The notes under the pieces: model-generated
What the model saw: the letters and a program-made list of their open reading frames with translations, nothing else
Told to the model about the DNA's origin: nothing
The model's database searches: none
Shown: piece after piece, positions 1-11,200 of the stretch
How positions within the stretch are numbered: the stretch's first letter is position 1
Layout of the letters: every line of letters starts with the position of its first letter
From: Pycnopodia helianthoides
Lineage: Eukaryota; Echinodermata; Asteroidea; Forcipulatida; Asteriidae
Reading direction: 5' to 3'
Assembly: GCA_032158295.1 (NCBI GenBank)
Contig: CM063260.1
Coordinates: 8,350,767-8,414,766, forward strand
DNA: 64,000 nt
Translations under genes and position numbers: made by a program

Positions 1-66
1 AGATCCAAACAGACTATATGATTATGAAGCATTTATAAACCACAACCTAGGCCCTAGCTGCCACTG

Positions 67-89
67 GTTAGGGTTAGGGTTAAGGTTAT
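67..89. repeat. Short telomere-like TTAGGG run
   Basis: About three TTAGGG or near-TTAGGG units lie together (one reads TTAAGG). This is too short to be a telomere. It could be an interstitial relic or a junction within a repeat. A longer degenerate run lies at 45979-46080. Confidence 0.35.
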
Positions 90-142
90 ATTTAATAGGT
101 CTGTTTGGTTATACATGTACATGTTATACGGACAAGCCGTCG

Positions 143-200
143 AGTTGTCAGACCCTTCCAGATCCAGTTGTCAGACCCTTCCAGTTGTCAGACCCTTCCA
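143..200 (+). repeat. Short direct repeats, unit AGTTGTCAGACCCTTCC
   Basis: Three copies of a 17-base word start at about 143, 166 and 183, the first two separated by a 6-base spacer. No coding sense is evident. It borders the cluster of inverted-repeat elements that follows. Confidence 0.6.
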
Positions 201-277
201 ATGCATTTGTCTGGGGCTGACCGGTTGAGTTGTCCGACTGTGGAGCTGTCTGACATCCCATGGTCGAGGCTACTCCT

Positions 278-639
278 AGTCTAGATCTAGTTGCGATAAT
301 CATAACCCTCCATCCTCCCGACGGTCGGAGACCGGAGGGTTACGAGTCATGCAGTGCAAAAAAATCAATAAGTTTTTGTCTTTTTTTCTTAAAATATTTT
401 CTCAATGATGTTTTGAGTAATACGAATGGATTCATGACACATTGATGATCACATCCATGTTTTTAGAATATGTGTCATGTTTTTTGAAAGTGGTAAAAAT
501 TGGGCAAATCTGGTGACTAGTCTGACCAAAATAGTTGAAATTGCAGTTTCGCCACTTTTTTTGCATTGCATGACTCATAACCTTCCGGTCTCCGACCGTC
601 GGGAGGATGGAGGGTTACGATTATTGCAACTAGTCTAGA
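278..639. mobile_element. Inverted-repeat element (MITE-like) A
   Basis: The left arm (about 278-360) and right arm (about 560-639) are near-perfect reverse complements over roughly 80 bases. They share CTAGTTGC, AACCCTCCATCC and the inner GACGGTCGGAGACCGG. The core of about 200 bases is AT-rich and has no convincing ORF. The structure is that of a non-autonomous foldback or MITE. Its right end abuts the next inverted-repeat element through a shared CTAGAC. Confidence 0.75.
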
Positions 640-1100
640 CCCAGTTACTGGGGCGCTGTAGGCCCTACTCCTTTTTCGAAAAATGTTGACGGTTATCGGT
701 CGTACTAGCGCCCCAGGAACTTATTGTACGTAACATCAATGCGATCATGCTCTCAACAGGATCCCGGGTGCCCTGCCTCAACCGTGAAACCACGCGGTTG
801 AGGCAGGGGCACCTGTCAAATTGTAGACGGGTGCCCTGCCTCAACTGTGACAAGGCAGTTGAGGGGGGTAGGGTATCCGTCTAATCCGTCTCAACCTTGT
901 TGTCGTCACAGTTGAGGCAGGGCACCCGTCTACAATTTGACAGGTGCCCTGCCTCAACCGCATGGTTTCACGGTTGAGGCAGGGCACCCGGTAAAATAAA
1001 GATTGATGTAGTTACGCACAATAAGTTCCTGGGGCGCTAGTACGACCGATAAACGTCAACATTTTTAGAAAAAGGAGTACAGCGCCCCAGTAACTGGGTC
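638..1100. mobile_element. Nested inverted-repeat element B (hairpin inside hairpin)
   Basis: Outer arms of about 100 bases (638-745 and about 998-1100) begin with GACCCAGTTACTGGGGCGC and are reverse complements. Inside lies a second inverted repeat (about 768-855 against 898-992), built from several copies of GTGCCCTGCCTCAAC in both orientations. The arms themselves contain small hairpins, so the whole segment could fold into a branched stem. No protein is encoded. Confidence 0.8.
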
Positions 1101-1106
1101 TTCTCC

Positions 1107-1390
1107 ATAGTTCTTATATATAAGAACTAGAGGGCGCACTGGCAATACTGCGTGCACAAACGCGCCGGGTCTGCAAGGAGACACGAGCGCCATTTAATAA
1201 AGGGAAAAATTGAGTACGAAGTATCTGATGTGCGTATGGTAAATTCAGCATCACGCGCTCGGTGTTCATGTTGTTGTTTTGCGTACAGTAAAGTAATGGT
1301 AGTGGTACTTAAAACATGGCCGCACCACCCGCGCGACGAGTCACGTAACTTGGCTAGTGCGCCCTCTAGTTCTTCATATATAACTCTATG
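1107..1390. mobile_element. MITE C flanked by a 9-bp direct repeat
   Basis: Inverted arms of about 37 bases (1107-1143 and 1354-1390) contain AACTAGAGGGCGCACT. The 9-mer GTCTTCTCC occurs directly on both sides (1098-1106 and 1391-1399) and looks like a target-site duplication. A 9-bp duplication is typical of Mutator-like (MULE) transposons, so a non-autonomous MULE is the best guess. The left duplication overlaps the right end of element B, so C probably inserted after B. Confidence 0.7.
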
Positions 1391-1467
1391 GTCTTCTCCT
1401 AGTCCTATACTTAAGTCCTAGCATGACTAGAGTAGACCTAGTCCTACTCCAGTCCTGGAATTGTGAG

Positions 1468-1500
1468 GTTCGATCCGCTATCGTCGATAGCGGATCGAAC
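1468..1500. repeat. Perfect palindrome with 16-bp arms and 1-base centre
   Basis: The arm GTTCGATCCGCTATCG is followed by one T and then its exact reverse complement. Imperfect symmetry continues outward (GAATTGTGA against TCATAATTC). Just downstream, a 21-base unit containing ATTTACAGAAATATT is repeated twice (1515-1552). It is unlikely to be a terminator in this genome. It may be the fused ends of a small transposon. Confidence 0.8.
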
Positions 1501-1552
1501 GTCATAATTCTAGGCTATTTACAGAAATATTACATCTATTTACAGAAATATT

Positions 1553-2988
1553 TCAATAACTGTAGTGCCAAGAAAATTACAAAAATGTTTGAAACAATAA
1601 TACTGGCCTAATATCAGTCGTGTACCCGTCTCACAGTAGAGAGAACACAAAATATATATCATAAGGCGCCAGACTAATTTCAACCACGTTAACGAGTAAC
1701 GAGTGTGAAGTAGTTGTCAAACCATGCAGGTACGGTACCTCCGTAAAAAAACTCAAGCCACGGTCCACGGAGGAAGACAAAAACGTGGCATTACTGAATA
1801 TGTTTCTATGTTATATATCTGGTAACATTTGTATTTCTTAATACTCACAAGATTATTTTAACCAAAACAGCTGTCTGAAGGGAGTTTCAATGGCGAAATC
1901 CTGCCGTAAGTTAACAACGTCGTGTGCACACCGTCAACGTTTGAATTTGGGGTACCTTTGCGTCACGGTTGTCCGTTTGTAAAATTCGCCCAACCCAGAA
2001 TCAAATTACATGGTGGTAATTGGACAGATTCCGAATAATGCAAGGATTGTCATTTGGGCACAAATGTGAAAAACACAAATCGGGTAATTTCATCGTCTGT
2101 ATTTTAGCTCGTAAAAAGCATCAGAAAATATCTTTCCGGTGATGGGAAAAGTTAGCATCAAGTGGATTTGTGTTCATTAATGTTTCAGGAGTAATCCCTG
2201 AAATTTTTGAAAGATTGTGTCTTCCTCCATGGTTCAAGTAAATAAGGCCGGGACCATTACTATTATTAGTAGTATTCCTCAACGTTTCGTTGCAGCCAAC
2301 AGCCATAGCCATGAGTCTACCATAGCCAAAGTCGATTGATTACGGCCAAAGAATGATTGTTATGACAATATTTCAGACAGTGCTTGGCCTAAATCTAAAA
2401 ACAACCGGAATGCATTTTGTCTTTCAAACGAATTGTCAAACTCAGTTAGAAGTAAAAATCCAGCAGACATTACTTTGTTAACCATAATGGTGGTAGCTAC
2501 CTCCATGTTTTAACTTACCCTTTTAACCTCCAATAAGTAAATACTTTTCATCACATACAGCATATTTCACGACAAGTTTTTGAAGTAGTTTGGGGTGAAA
2601 ATTACACCTGGAATCAAGACCTCCTTTTGTATTAATTATCCCTCTATTGTTTTTACCATGCCTGCCCTAGGTGTTACAGTCTAATTCCCAGTTACTGGAC
2701 CCAACAATGCTTTTTAAAGATTATTTTGAACATTGGAAGCCTACTCAATCACGAGATAATGTCCAAAAAGGTTAAACAAGCATTGCATGGTTCCAGTAAC
2801 TCGGACTTATTGCCCAATTTTATTGCTCTGCTTACTATGGAAATCTGTGCTTAACATTCCATAGAATGTCACTTTGTTTGTAGGAACAGCGAGGGATAAC
2901 CGCCACTTCCTACAAAATGCTCCCAATGGCATGCGTCTCAAACAGCTTTGAATAGCCAAGTCCAGCTCCTGGCCTTCACATGTGGCTC
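1553..2988. other. No gene seen; one weak inverted repeat
   Basis: I see no convincing coding region here. The words CCCAGTTACTGG near 2688 and CCAGTAACT near 2803 form a weak inverted pair resembling the ends of element B. A relic of a MITE related to the foldback at 3690 (CCCAATTT, CTCTGCTTAC words) starts near 2813. Confidence 0.4.
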
Positions 2989-3689
2989 ACACTTCAAGTC
3001 TGGTGGAACCGTTTCAACCAACACGAGAAGGGGTGAGAGGCGGTCCACTGGCGCCTTAAAACCAGTTGCTTCGGACAATGGTTAGTTCATCTAAGAGAAG
3101 TAAAACTCTCATTCCAAACCTCCACTGCCTTGTGGCGAACCCAATCATAGGAATCACAAAGGCTTTGGGAGTAAACCCTTAGATTAAATCCGGTGTCGGA
3201 GTCCCTAAGGCAGTCCCTAAGGCAGTCTGATGTTGTCTTCAATGTCCTTCTGGCAACTCCTACAACACTACTGGTACCAAACTATATCGATCTTCTTCAC
3301 TCCTTTGGACCCGACCACCAGTTGCGTGGAGAAAGGGAACCTGCTATGGGCAACAGCTTGTTCTCCTTCACCCTGCCCAGGCTTGCGAGGACACTCCAGC
3401 TTCACTTCACAGTGTCAACACAACACAGGAAACAGCAGTTTACTGGTTATAAGCCTCAGAATTGATTGGCGTAGTACGTGGCGCCAGAGGTTGCTTCCGA
3501 CGGTGGGAGAGATCTTAGGACCTCACTGGACAGCTACCGTCTGCTTCAAGCCAAGCTAGGCAGCCCCCAGCCAATAAGGTGTTGTCCCGCCACAGTCTGC
3601 CTTCCTCATCGGGTTTCAACAAGTGGACTGTAAAATACCGTACCAGGCAAGAAACAAGCAAAAAACAAGCAAAAAGAAAAAAAAAGACC

Positions 3690-3818
3690 TGGGCCCAATT
3701 TCATGACTCTGCTTACCGCGGAATTCTGCGCTTACGGAGCCCTTGTACATGTAGCACATAATTCTATGATACGTAAGCGCAGAATTCCGCGGTAAGCAGA
3801 GCCAAGAAATTGGGCCCA
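3690..3818. mobile_element. Foldback/MITE, 129 bp, 47-base arms
   Basis: The arms start TGGGCCCAATTTC and include CTCTGCTTACCGCGGAATTC. They are reverse complements apart from two or three changes and are separated by about 35 bases. It sits immediately upstream of the LINE endonuclease frame and appears to have inserted there. Diverged relatives are seen near 2813 and 31560. Confidence 0.85.
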
Positions 3819-4205
3819 ACTCTTAAACTGGGATGTTGGAACGTTCAAACGATGTTGACTGGCCTCTCTGAAAACCTTCACGATATCAGTGACGTTCGAA
3901 AGACAGCTGTCATCAATGACAAGCTAAAGAGCCTTCAGGTGGACATAGCCACACTCCAGGAAACACACATTGTAGGCAAACTGAAAGAGAAAGACTTCAC
4001 CTTCTTCTTCTGGCAAGGTAAAGACCCTGACACTGTAAGAGAGCATGGAGTAGGCTTCACAGTCAGAAATTTACTGCTGAGATTGATTGAACAAGGTGAA
4101 GATGGATCTGAGCAGCTGCTGAGTTTCCATCTTTACACTTCTGAAGGCCCAGTCACCCTCATCTGCGTGTATGCTTCATCCGAAGCAAAGGACGAGTTCT
4201 ATTAA
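3810..4205 (+). pseudogene. LINE endonuclease domain, decayed ORF
   Basis: A 131-residue open stretch carries the N-terminal part of an exonuclease-endonuclease-phosphatase domain. The first strand (LGCWNVQTM, residues 6-14) and the QETH motif (Gln, Glu and the metal-binding Glu) are visible. The frame breaks at 4205, but similarity continues in other frames (GAFNARVGAN, the DxN motif of the family). The start Met lies inside the inserted foldback, so this is not the original start codon. Confidence 0.7.
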
Positions 4206-5016
4206 CAACCTGAGACAGTCATCAGGAGGATCCCCAGCCAGAAACAACTAATTCTTTAGGGTGCCTTTAACGCCAGAGTAGGCGCCAATCATGACTCCTG
4301 GCCGTCTGGTCTGGGCCGTTTTGGAATCGCCAAGGTCAATGAAAATGGTCAATCGGCTACTGGAATTCTGTTCCTACCATGGCCTCTGTGTGCCAAATTC
4401 CTACTTTCAGACCAAGCCTCAACACAAGGTTTCATGGAGACACCCTTGATCAAAATACTGGCACCAGCTGGACTGCGACACCGACCACTTGTTGGTATGC
4501 TGTAAGATCAGGCTGCAACCAAAGAAGCTTCATCACTCAAAACAACAAGGAAGACCATGCATTGACATCACTAAAATGCATCTCCCTGAAAAAGTTTAAC
4601 AATTCACCAAATCTTGTGAAGATACGCTGCACACTGCACATCCCGGTGATTCTACCAACCTGAATTGGAAACACCTCCAAGAGACCTTGCACAGCACGGC
4701 CTACGCCATCTTTGGCTAGAAGATTGCCAAGAACAACGACTGGTTTGTAGCAAAGCTCAATGATATGTCTCCTGCCATTGCGGCAAATTGTACTGCCCTC
4801 GCTGAGTACAAGCGCTCACCAAGAGAGAAGATACTTCAAACACTAAAAGCTGCAAGGACCAGAATACTGCCAGACGGTGTGCCGAGTACTGGCTACAGCT
4901 CAGCAGTGGTATCCAGGCTACAGCTGTAACAGGAAACATCAGGGGAATGTGGAATCAAGAAAGCCCTTGGTCCTGTTTAGAACAAGACAGCACCCCTCAA
5001 ATCCTCCAGTGGGGAA

Positions 5017-5310
5017 GTGATTTTGGACAGAGGTAACCAGATAGAGCGATGGGTAGAACACTACTCTGAGCTTTACTCAAGAGAGAACACAGTCACACAC
5101 TCGACCCTTGATACCATAAACTGCCTGCCCATCATGGATGAGAAACCTACCCTGGAAGATCTCAGCAAGGCCATTGACAGCCTGGCTTGTGGAAAAGCTC
5201 CTGGTAATGATGGTATCCCACCAGACCTGATCAAGTGTTGTAGAAGTATACTCCTGCATCCCCTACACGATGTCCTCTGTCAGTGCTGGAGAGAAGGGGC
5301 TGTACCATAA
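5017..5310 (+). pseudogene. LINE reverse transcriptase N-terminal fragment
   Basis: Ninety-seven open codons read as the region before and including RT block 1-2: IERWVEHYSELYSRE, then LACGKAPGNDGIPPDLIK. This is typical of non-LTR reverse transcriptases. It continues after a stop into a frame containing RGISLLSIVGKLF. It belongs to the LINE starting upstream. Confidence 0.8.
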
Positions 5311-5828
5311 AACATGCAAGATGCCAAGATCATCACTCTTCATAAGAACAAGGGTGACAGGAGTGATTGTAACAACTACAGGGGCATCTCCCTCCTGAGC
5401 ATCGTTGGAAAGCTCTTTGCACGCATCAATTGGTTCGGCTCCAAAAACTAGTCGGGCTCATTTACCCGAGTCACAGAGTGGCTTTCGTGCAAAATGATCC
5501 ACTATCGACATGATCTTCTCAATGACAACTTCAGGAAAAGTGCAGGGAGCAGCATAAGCCCCTTTATGTTCTAAAGCATGCTTTTGGGTCGTCGACCGAG
5601 GAAATCTATCTTTATACTATTAGGTCAGACGGACGACTGTTCATCCTTGCATGCCAAAACCTGAACTATTAACATCTAGATCAATGCTGCACCTCAAGGT
5701 ACAGACGAGATAGACACATTGCTACTGGTCAGGAGAGACACAGCCTCACTACCATGGGCAGTGCGCCGTATTGATACATCTTGTCACTAGCCCCTGGTAG
5801 GGATGTACTGAAAAAATAACGCTGATTG

Positions 5829-6155
5829 GCGAGTTGGTCTATAAAAAGTGTTTGTAACCGTTTGTTATAAAATGCATATCGTTAGAAAGATGTTTTAAAA
5901 GTAGAATACAATGATCCACACAAATATGCCTTGAAATTGCGTGGTTTTCCTTTAACTTTGCGAACTAACATGGTCGGCCATTTTGTGGAGTGACTCCACA
6001 AAATGGCCGACCGTGTTAGTTCATGATAAAAAAGGAAAACCATGCAATTTCGAGGCATATTTGTGTGGATCATTGTATTCTCCTTTTAAAACATTTTTCT
6101 AACCAAATGCATTTTATAACAAACGGTTACAAACGCTTTTTATAGACCAACTCGC
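5829..6155. mobile_element. Foldback element with about 160-base arms
   Basis: Reading outward from about 5994, the two halves are reverse complements: ACTCCACAAAATGGCCGACC at the centre and GGCGAGTTGGTCTATAAAAA at the outer ends. A single half copy of the same family, extending slightly further, lies at 28262-28442. Confidence 0.85.
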
Positions 6156-6179
6156 CCGATACAAGACAACGTGTACCTT

Positions 6180-8070
6180 TAACATCATCTTGTATTTTAT
6201 AAACATCATCTTGTCAAACTCAACAAGGGTATTAATCAAACTCATTTAGTTGACATTTTATGCTTTAAGTTGGATTATCTTTTATTAAAAACTTTATATC
6301 AAATATGAAATCATTACTTGTAATGTTCCTGTTCAAAATAGTACTGACACATATTCACTCAAGTTAAAAGTTTTAATATTAAACATTGAAAGAATTATTT
6401 GTGAGCAACAAAATGGATAAAATGTTTGAGAGATAAAATGCAACTCCAGTAAGTTCTTGTTTGATGGATATTACAAACATCACATGCAAAATTTAATATC
6501 AATCCCAGTCTCCATTTGTTTCAGTTAGATGGGAGTCTATGGAGTATGGAGTATTTTGACTTTGCTGGGTGGTTTTGTTCATATCAACTAACATGACTCT
6601 TCCCTGAGGATTACAGTGTGAATGAATGAACTATACTGTGAAAGGTCTTTATTATTGGCTTTTTCATTAATTACATCAATGTACAAATTGATTAAGTTAA
6701 CATTTCATTTCAAAACAACATGGGTAAAAAAATTACCACGGTGTACATTAAAAGATTGTCATTCTTTTCAATTGTACAATTATTGTCAATTAGTTTTTTC
6801 TGTATTGTTATGAAGGTGAATGTTAGGCCAAATCCGTCATTACAATCTATTCTTTTTACATAACCTGACTGAAAAGCTGCACAATTTTTGTTTTATTTTC
6901 CAGATTATAACATGCAATCTTTCCTGATAACATGCAATCTTCTAACAAGAAGTTATACATGTAGCTGTTGTAAACTACTTGCCAAACAAAACAACTTGTG
7001 GTTTACATGTAAATGCATTAAAGAATGTGTGGCGTTACTACATGTACCTTGTCCCTATGCCATGTACACATAACAGTTTGTGCTGATGAAATAATAATCA
7101 GCTGAAAATACACGTTACTCTTAATACTCTCTCAATATGTATATTTTTACATCTTATTTCATTTAAAATAATGCTCTCTAAGAACACCTACAAAGCATGC
7201 TCATGATGTTACATCACTAGTGGAAGAAACATAACCAAAATATCTGAATTTTATACAGGCATGTACTGTTGTGGCAACACATACATTTCTCAGAATTTCT
7301 CATTCCACCAGTGAAGTCAAATATAAAATGAGGAGCCAGGCTTGTTTTGGGAAAGCATGTCCAAATGAAATACATTGAAAAATAAATATATATTATAAAG
7401 AAGTAAAAACAGGTATATTTTCAGTAAATATTTTCTTTATTAACAACAAACTGTGATATGGCATAATGGTCAAGGCACTATGGCACAAATTCTTAAAGTG
7501 GATTTTATAAAGGCTACATGTTTTGACTTAAGGCCCTGTCTGAATTGGCGGCTACTGCAACGGTTAGAGATTTCTGTGTTATCATGTGTTGAAGTATAGG
7601 ACGTCCTTTACAACACTCTAAGCAACAGTCGTATCCATAACCATAGCCACCAACTTGGATGGGAAATAAACCAGATATAAAACATGAACCTCCCTGAGCC
7701 ATGAAAATACACAGCATTTTGTTGGGTGCAACTTAAATAACTATAAGTTAGAAAAGTAATGACACGATACATGTGTGGTGACATTCTACTTTAAAATGCT
7801 TTTTAAAATGAAACAAAATTCACTTAATATTTAAATTTCAGGACAATCTCACTCATTTAAGTTGTCCTAAAAAACAAGTGAGGAGAATGAGCGGATATCT
7901 TGGAATTCAGATCCTTAAACTTAAAAATAAGAATGATCAAAAAGATGCCTGGTAACAACTATTATCAAAAAAGATAGCCCTTATTTTTTAAAGATAAAGC
8001 ATGTCAAATTAAATTGTTTACAGGATGACAAGAATCTACAACTTTAAATCAAAATGTGAACTACATAAGT
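6180..8070. other. AT-rich stretch downstream of ACOT7, no gene seen
   Basis: This probably holds the 3' UTR of the minus-strand ACOT7 gene just below 8089. A reverse-strand AATAAA occurs at 7436-7441, but the true poly(A) site cannot be fixed by eye. No other coding exon, RNA gene or clear transposon is visible. Confidence 0.4.
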
Positions 8071-8088
8071 GCTGATTTTGAATTCCAT

Positions 8089-8205
8089 TTACGAGCAAGA
8101 TGCTGTATTTTGTGCAGGCCTTTTCTCCTTTGAGCGAGCTTGTTTGCGCAATTCATACCTTGCTACTCCTTCCTTAAATCTGGATATCTCACCTTCAGTC
8201 TGTAC
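8089..8205 (-). CDS. ACOT7: ACOT7 exon 7 (C terminus, stop)
   Basis: It is too short and split to appear as a start-to-stop frame. After TCCAG it reads VQTEGEISRFKEGVARYELR and a basic tail ending SCS, then TAA (8089-8091). It matches the charged C-terminal helix ending mammalian ACOT7 (RFEEGKGRY). Phase 0 agrees with exon 6. Confidence 0.9.
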   Translation of the reverse strand, partial: VQTEGEISRFKEGVARYELRKQARSKEKRPAQNTASCS

Positions 8206-11200
8206 CTGGAGTGAAAAAAAATATGTAGTCAGTAAATCTAAATGGAAAAAGAAATGGTATTAATATTCAACACTTTACAAATACAGTAATAAAATTTATT
8301 CTACAGAGCTTACAACAGCCACTTATTTCTTTCAACTTCTGGTTGGAATATCATGAATATGTGGTCAAAAGCCAATGAAGAGTTTATGCATTTTTTCAAG
8401 ACCTTTGTTACCATGATGTCACAACAGTAATGTTCTAAAGATTGCAAGTATGTTTTTTAATGGACAAACCCCACTCAAAAGAACAAGAACAACAAGCAGA
8501 ACTAGACTTAAGTTGTTGTTTCAAAACAAAACAGGGTGTTCGGCATTTGTTCAATAAATCATTCGTTCAAGTTTTGATATTACTCTGGTTGTGGTGGAGT
8601 AATGTAAGAATTGGTCGAAAATGAGAAGACATTGTTTTGCTGATAACGCTTTTATGATGTATCCAAAGCCTTTTTCTTGTCGGATCATAAGTTTGAATCT
8701 TTTTGGATTTATGCAACAGGTTTTCAAAAATTAATAGTTTCTTTTTTGAAATTTGGCACGAGAGGGCACTGTTGAAGTTATTATCATTTCTCTTTCAATT
8801 GAAATGCCAAGGGGTCAAATTTTATTCATACAAAGAGACCTAATCCTAATTGTAGATCAGTATGTTTTTGTATCACAAAACGAGGGCTGAGAATATTTAT
8901 TTTCAAACAGGCCACTGTTTGTGTAAGGTCGAATGGAGCCACACTCTGTGTAGCATTTGTGAAGCTGATAAAATGCTTTTCCAATGATGTACAGATTGGA
9001 AAAAATCCAATGTGGGGTTCAGGAATTATGATTTTTCAATGATTAAATTTCAACTTCTGGATTAAACAGAAAGTCAAGGTCAAATGGGGTCAAGTTTTGT
9101 GTAACTTTTGTTGAATTTCACGACCTGTCCGATGATGTGTATCGAACTTGTGGTTCATGAGTTATGATTGTTTTCCGTTACTAAACTTCAACTTCCGGTT
9201 TTAACCGGAATCAAGGTTTACACTCTGTGTATCATCCATTAAGTTTTTAAATACCTTTCTGATGCTTTGTAAATAAAAAAAATCACATGTCTGGTTCGGG
9301 AGTAATGATTTTTTCAAATATTATAAGATGGGTGATTTGCCACCTGCCCGTCTTCGCACCCACAAGCCTTCATTTTATTCCACTGGAGTGGATTGCTTTG
9401 GCCCGATGACTATCAAGGTTGGCAGAAGAAACGAGAAGTGGCATCATTTTCAAATGCATGACTACCAGAGCAGTACACCTCGACCTGCTTGACAGTTTGA
9501 ACACTGATGCTTTCCTGATGGCTCTTAGACAATTCATCGCCAGACGGGGAAAACCCTACGAGATCTTGTCAGACTGCGGTACCAATTTCAAGGGTGGAAG
9601 CTCTGAACTCCAGAATGACTTCGCTTGTATGGAACCAAACCAACAACAGGAGCTTGTCAAGCACCAAGTGAAGTTCGTGTTTAACCCACCAAAGGCCCCC
9701 CATTTCGGAGGAGTGTGGGAGCGGGAGATTAATCAGGCAAAGATGGCCTCAGGGTTTCCCTCAATGACCAAACTGTTCCAGAGCCAGTACTGCGCACAGT
9801 TCTTATCGAGGTTGAAGGAATTCTCAACTCGAAGCCATTGGGGTATGTGTCTTCAGATGTTGCAGACCCAGATCCAGTCACTCCATCATCATCATCCTTC
9901 GTTCTTGGACGGAATAGTGGAAGCAGCTTTGATGAAATGATGCCAGGTTGCTTTATCCCTCATGAGTAGTTGGGTTTAGTTTAGATTGAGATTTGTGTCT
10001 TTGGTGATGGTGTCTGGATAGCACATTTTCCTCCTGCCGCGATTTGGGTGTCCGCCAGTAGGATTCCAGAAGATCAGGTCACTCCAAATTTTCTTCTAAT
10101 GGGTCGTTATGACGCATTGTTACCACAAGTCGTCTACCCAGCAAGGGAGCTCCTAGGAAGGCGCCGTTGGAAGAATAGTCAAGTGCTCGCTGATCATTTC
10201 TGGTCAAGATTCATTAAGTTCTACTTACCAGACCTACAGAAGTCAGAAGTGGCAGACTAACTCAGCCGAAGTATCCCCCATTGATGTCATTATGATTGTT
10301 GATCCATCCCTCAACAGAGCTCAGTGGCCCATCGGTAGGATTGCTGAAACATTCCCAGGCTCAGACGCGAACTGCTAGCGTGAAGATTAGAGACAAGATC
10401 TACACTCGCCCTGTTGCAAGGCAGATACAGCTCCCAGAGATGACTGATTCCAATGTCAAGGAAGATAGTGACGAAGTCCCTACCGAGACCTGAGACGAAG
10501 TTATCTACACAGATGAGCTTTCTTTTGAGTTAAATTTAGTGCCCAAATTTAAGGGGCGGCTGTACGAAAGCACCTTAATACAGTTTATGTGATAGCGCCC
10601 TCTCTCGAATCAATATGACCAATGATTTCCATGATCAAACCAATCGCCATTTTCTGAACAATGATTCCAAACTAATCCCGTTAATTCTCCAAATAATTCC
10701 TAAATATCCAGGTCAATTTAATCCTCGAATCCTTTCCAATAATAACCAATGTCCCGTGCGTACATCATAAGAGTATTGTTTTAATTATTGTAAAAGGTGA
10801 TTCTTAGGAGATTTGTTATTCCATGTAATTCAAGTTAAGCTTTCATTACATGTAAACATTGTTGCCAATACATATAGGCTATTAAACCTTAGTTAATGTA
10901 GGCCCTATTGTTTATAAAGATGATTACTGTTACATGCCCAATATGTATAACTGATTTGGGTTTATTTGCATTTCTCTTTGTAGAACCACAGGTATATGAT
11001 CAACAGTACAGTAAAACCAGTTCAGAATAAACACCTTGCACCTTCTTTTCAAGGTTTATTCTGCTAGTAAAGAGCTACATGTAACTATGTGCGAAGTTTG
11101 AAGGTTTTGTGAGCTTGGGAAGTGTGTCTTTGTTGGCCGACAAAAATGCTTAAATTTTGCGTTTATGTTGATTAGTCTTACACAGCCTACAGCCCAGTGC

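Larger units (their letters stand above)
2989..5560 (+). mobile_element. Non-LTR retrotransposon, 5' part (endonuclease plus start of RT)
   Basis: From about 3826 a broken frame reads as an apurinic-type endonuclease (GCWNVQTML at the start, LQETHIV, then GAFNARVGAN). A linker follows, then the reverse transcriptase fingers (GKAPGNDGIP near 5190 and NNYRGISLLSIVGKLFAR near 5370-5430). Stops and frameshifts occur, for instance after KDEFY at 4205 and near 5310. The sequence loses similarity around 5560, before the RT catalytic motif, so it is truncated at the 3' side. The GC-richer 2989-3685 may be its 5' UTR (inference). A foldback element sits between that and the ORF. The family resembles the endonuclease-RT elements often annotated as craniofacial development protein 2-like. 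Confidence 0.8.

Noticed and set aside
61..95. Chromosome end, because of TTAGGG units
   Set aside because: Only about three imperfect units are present, followed by ordinary sequence and MITEs.
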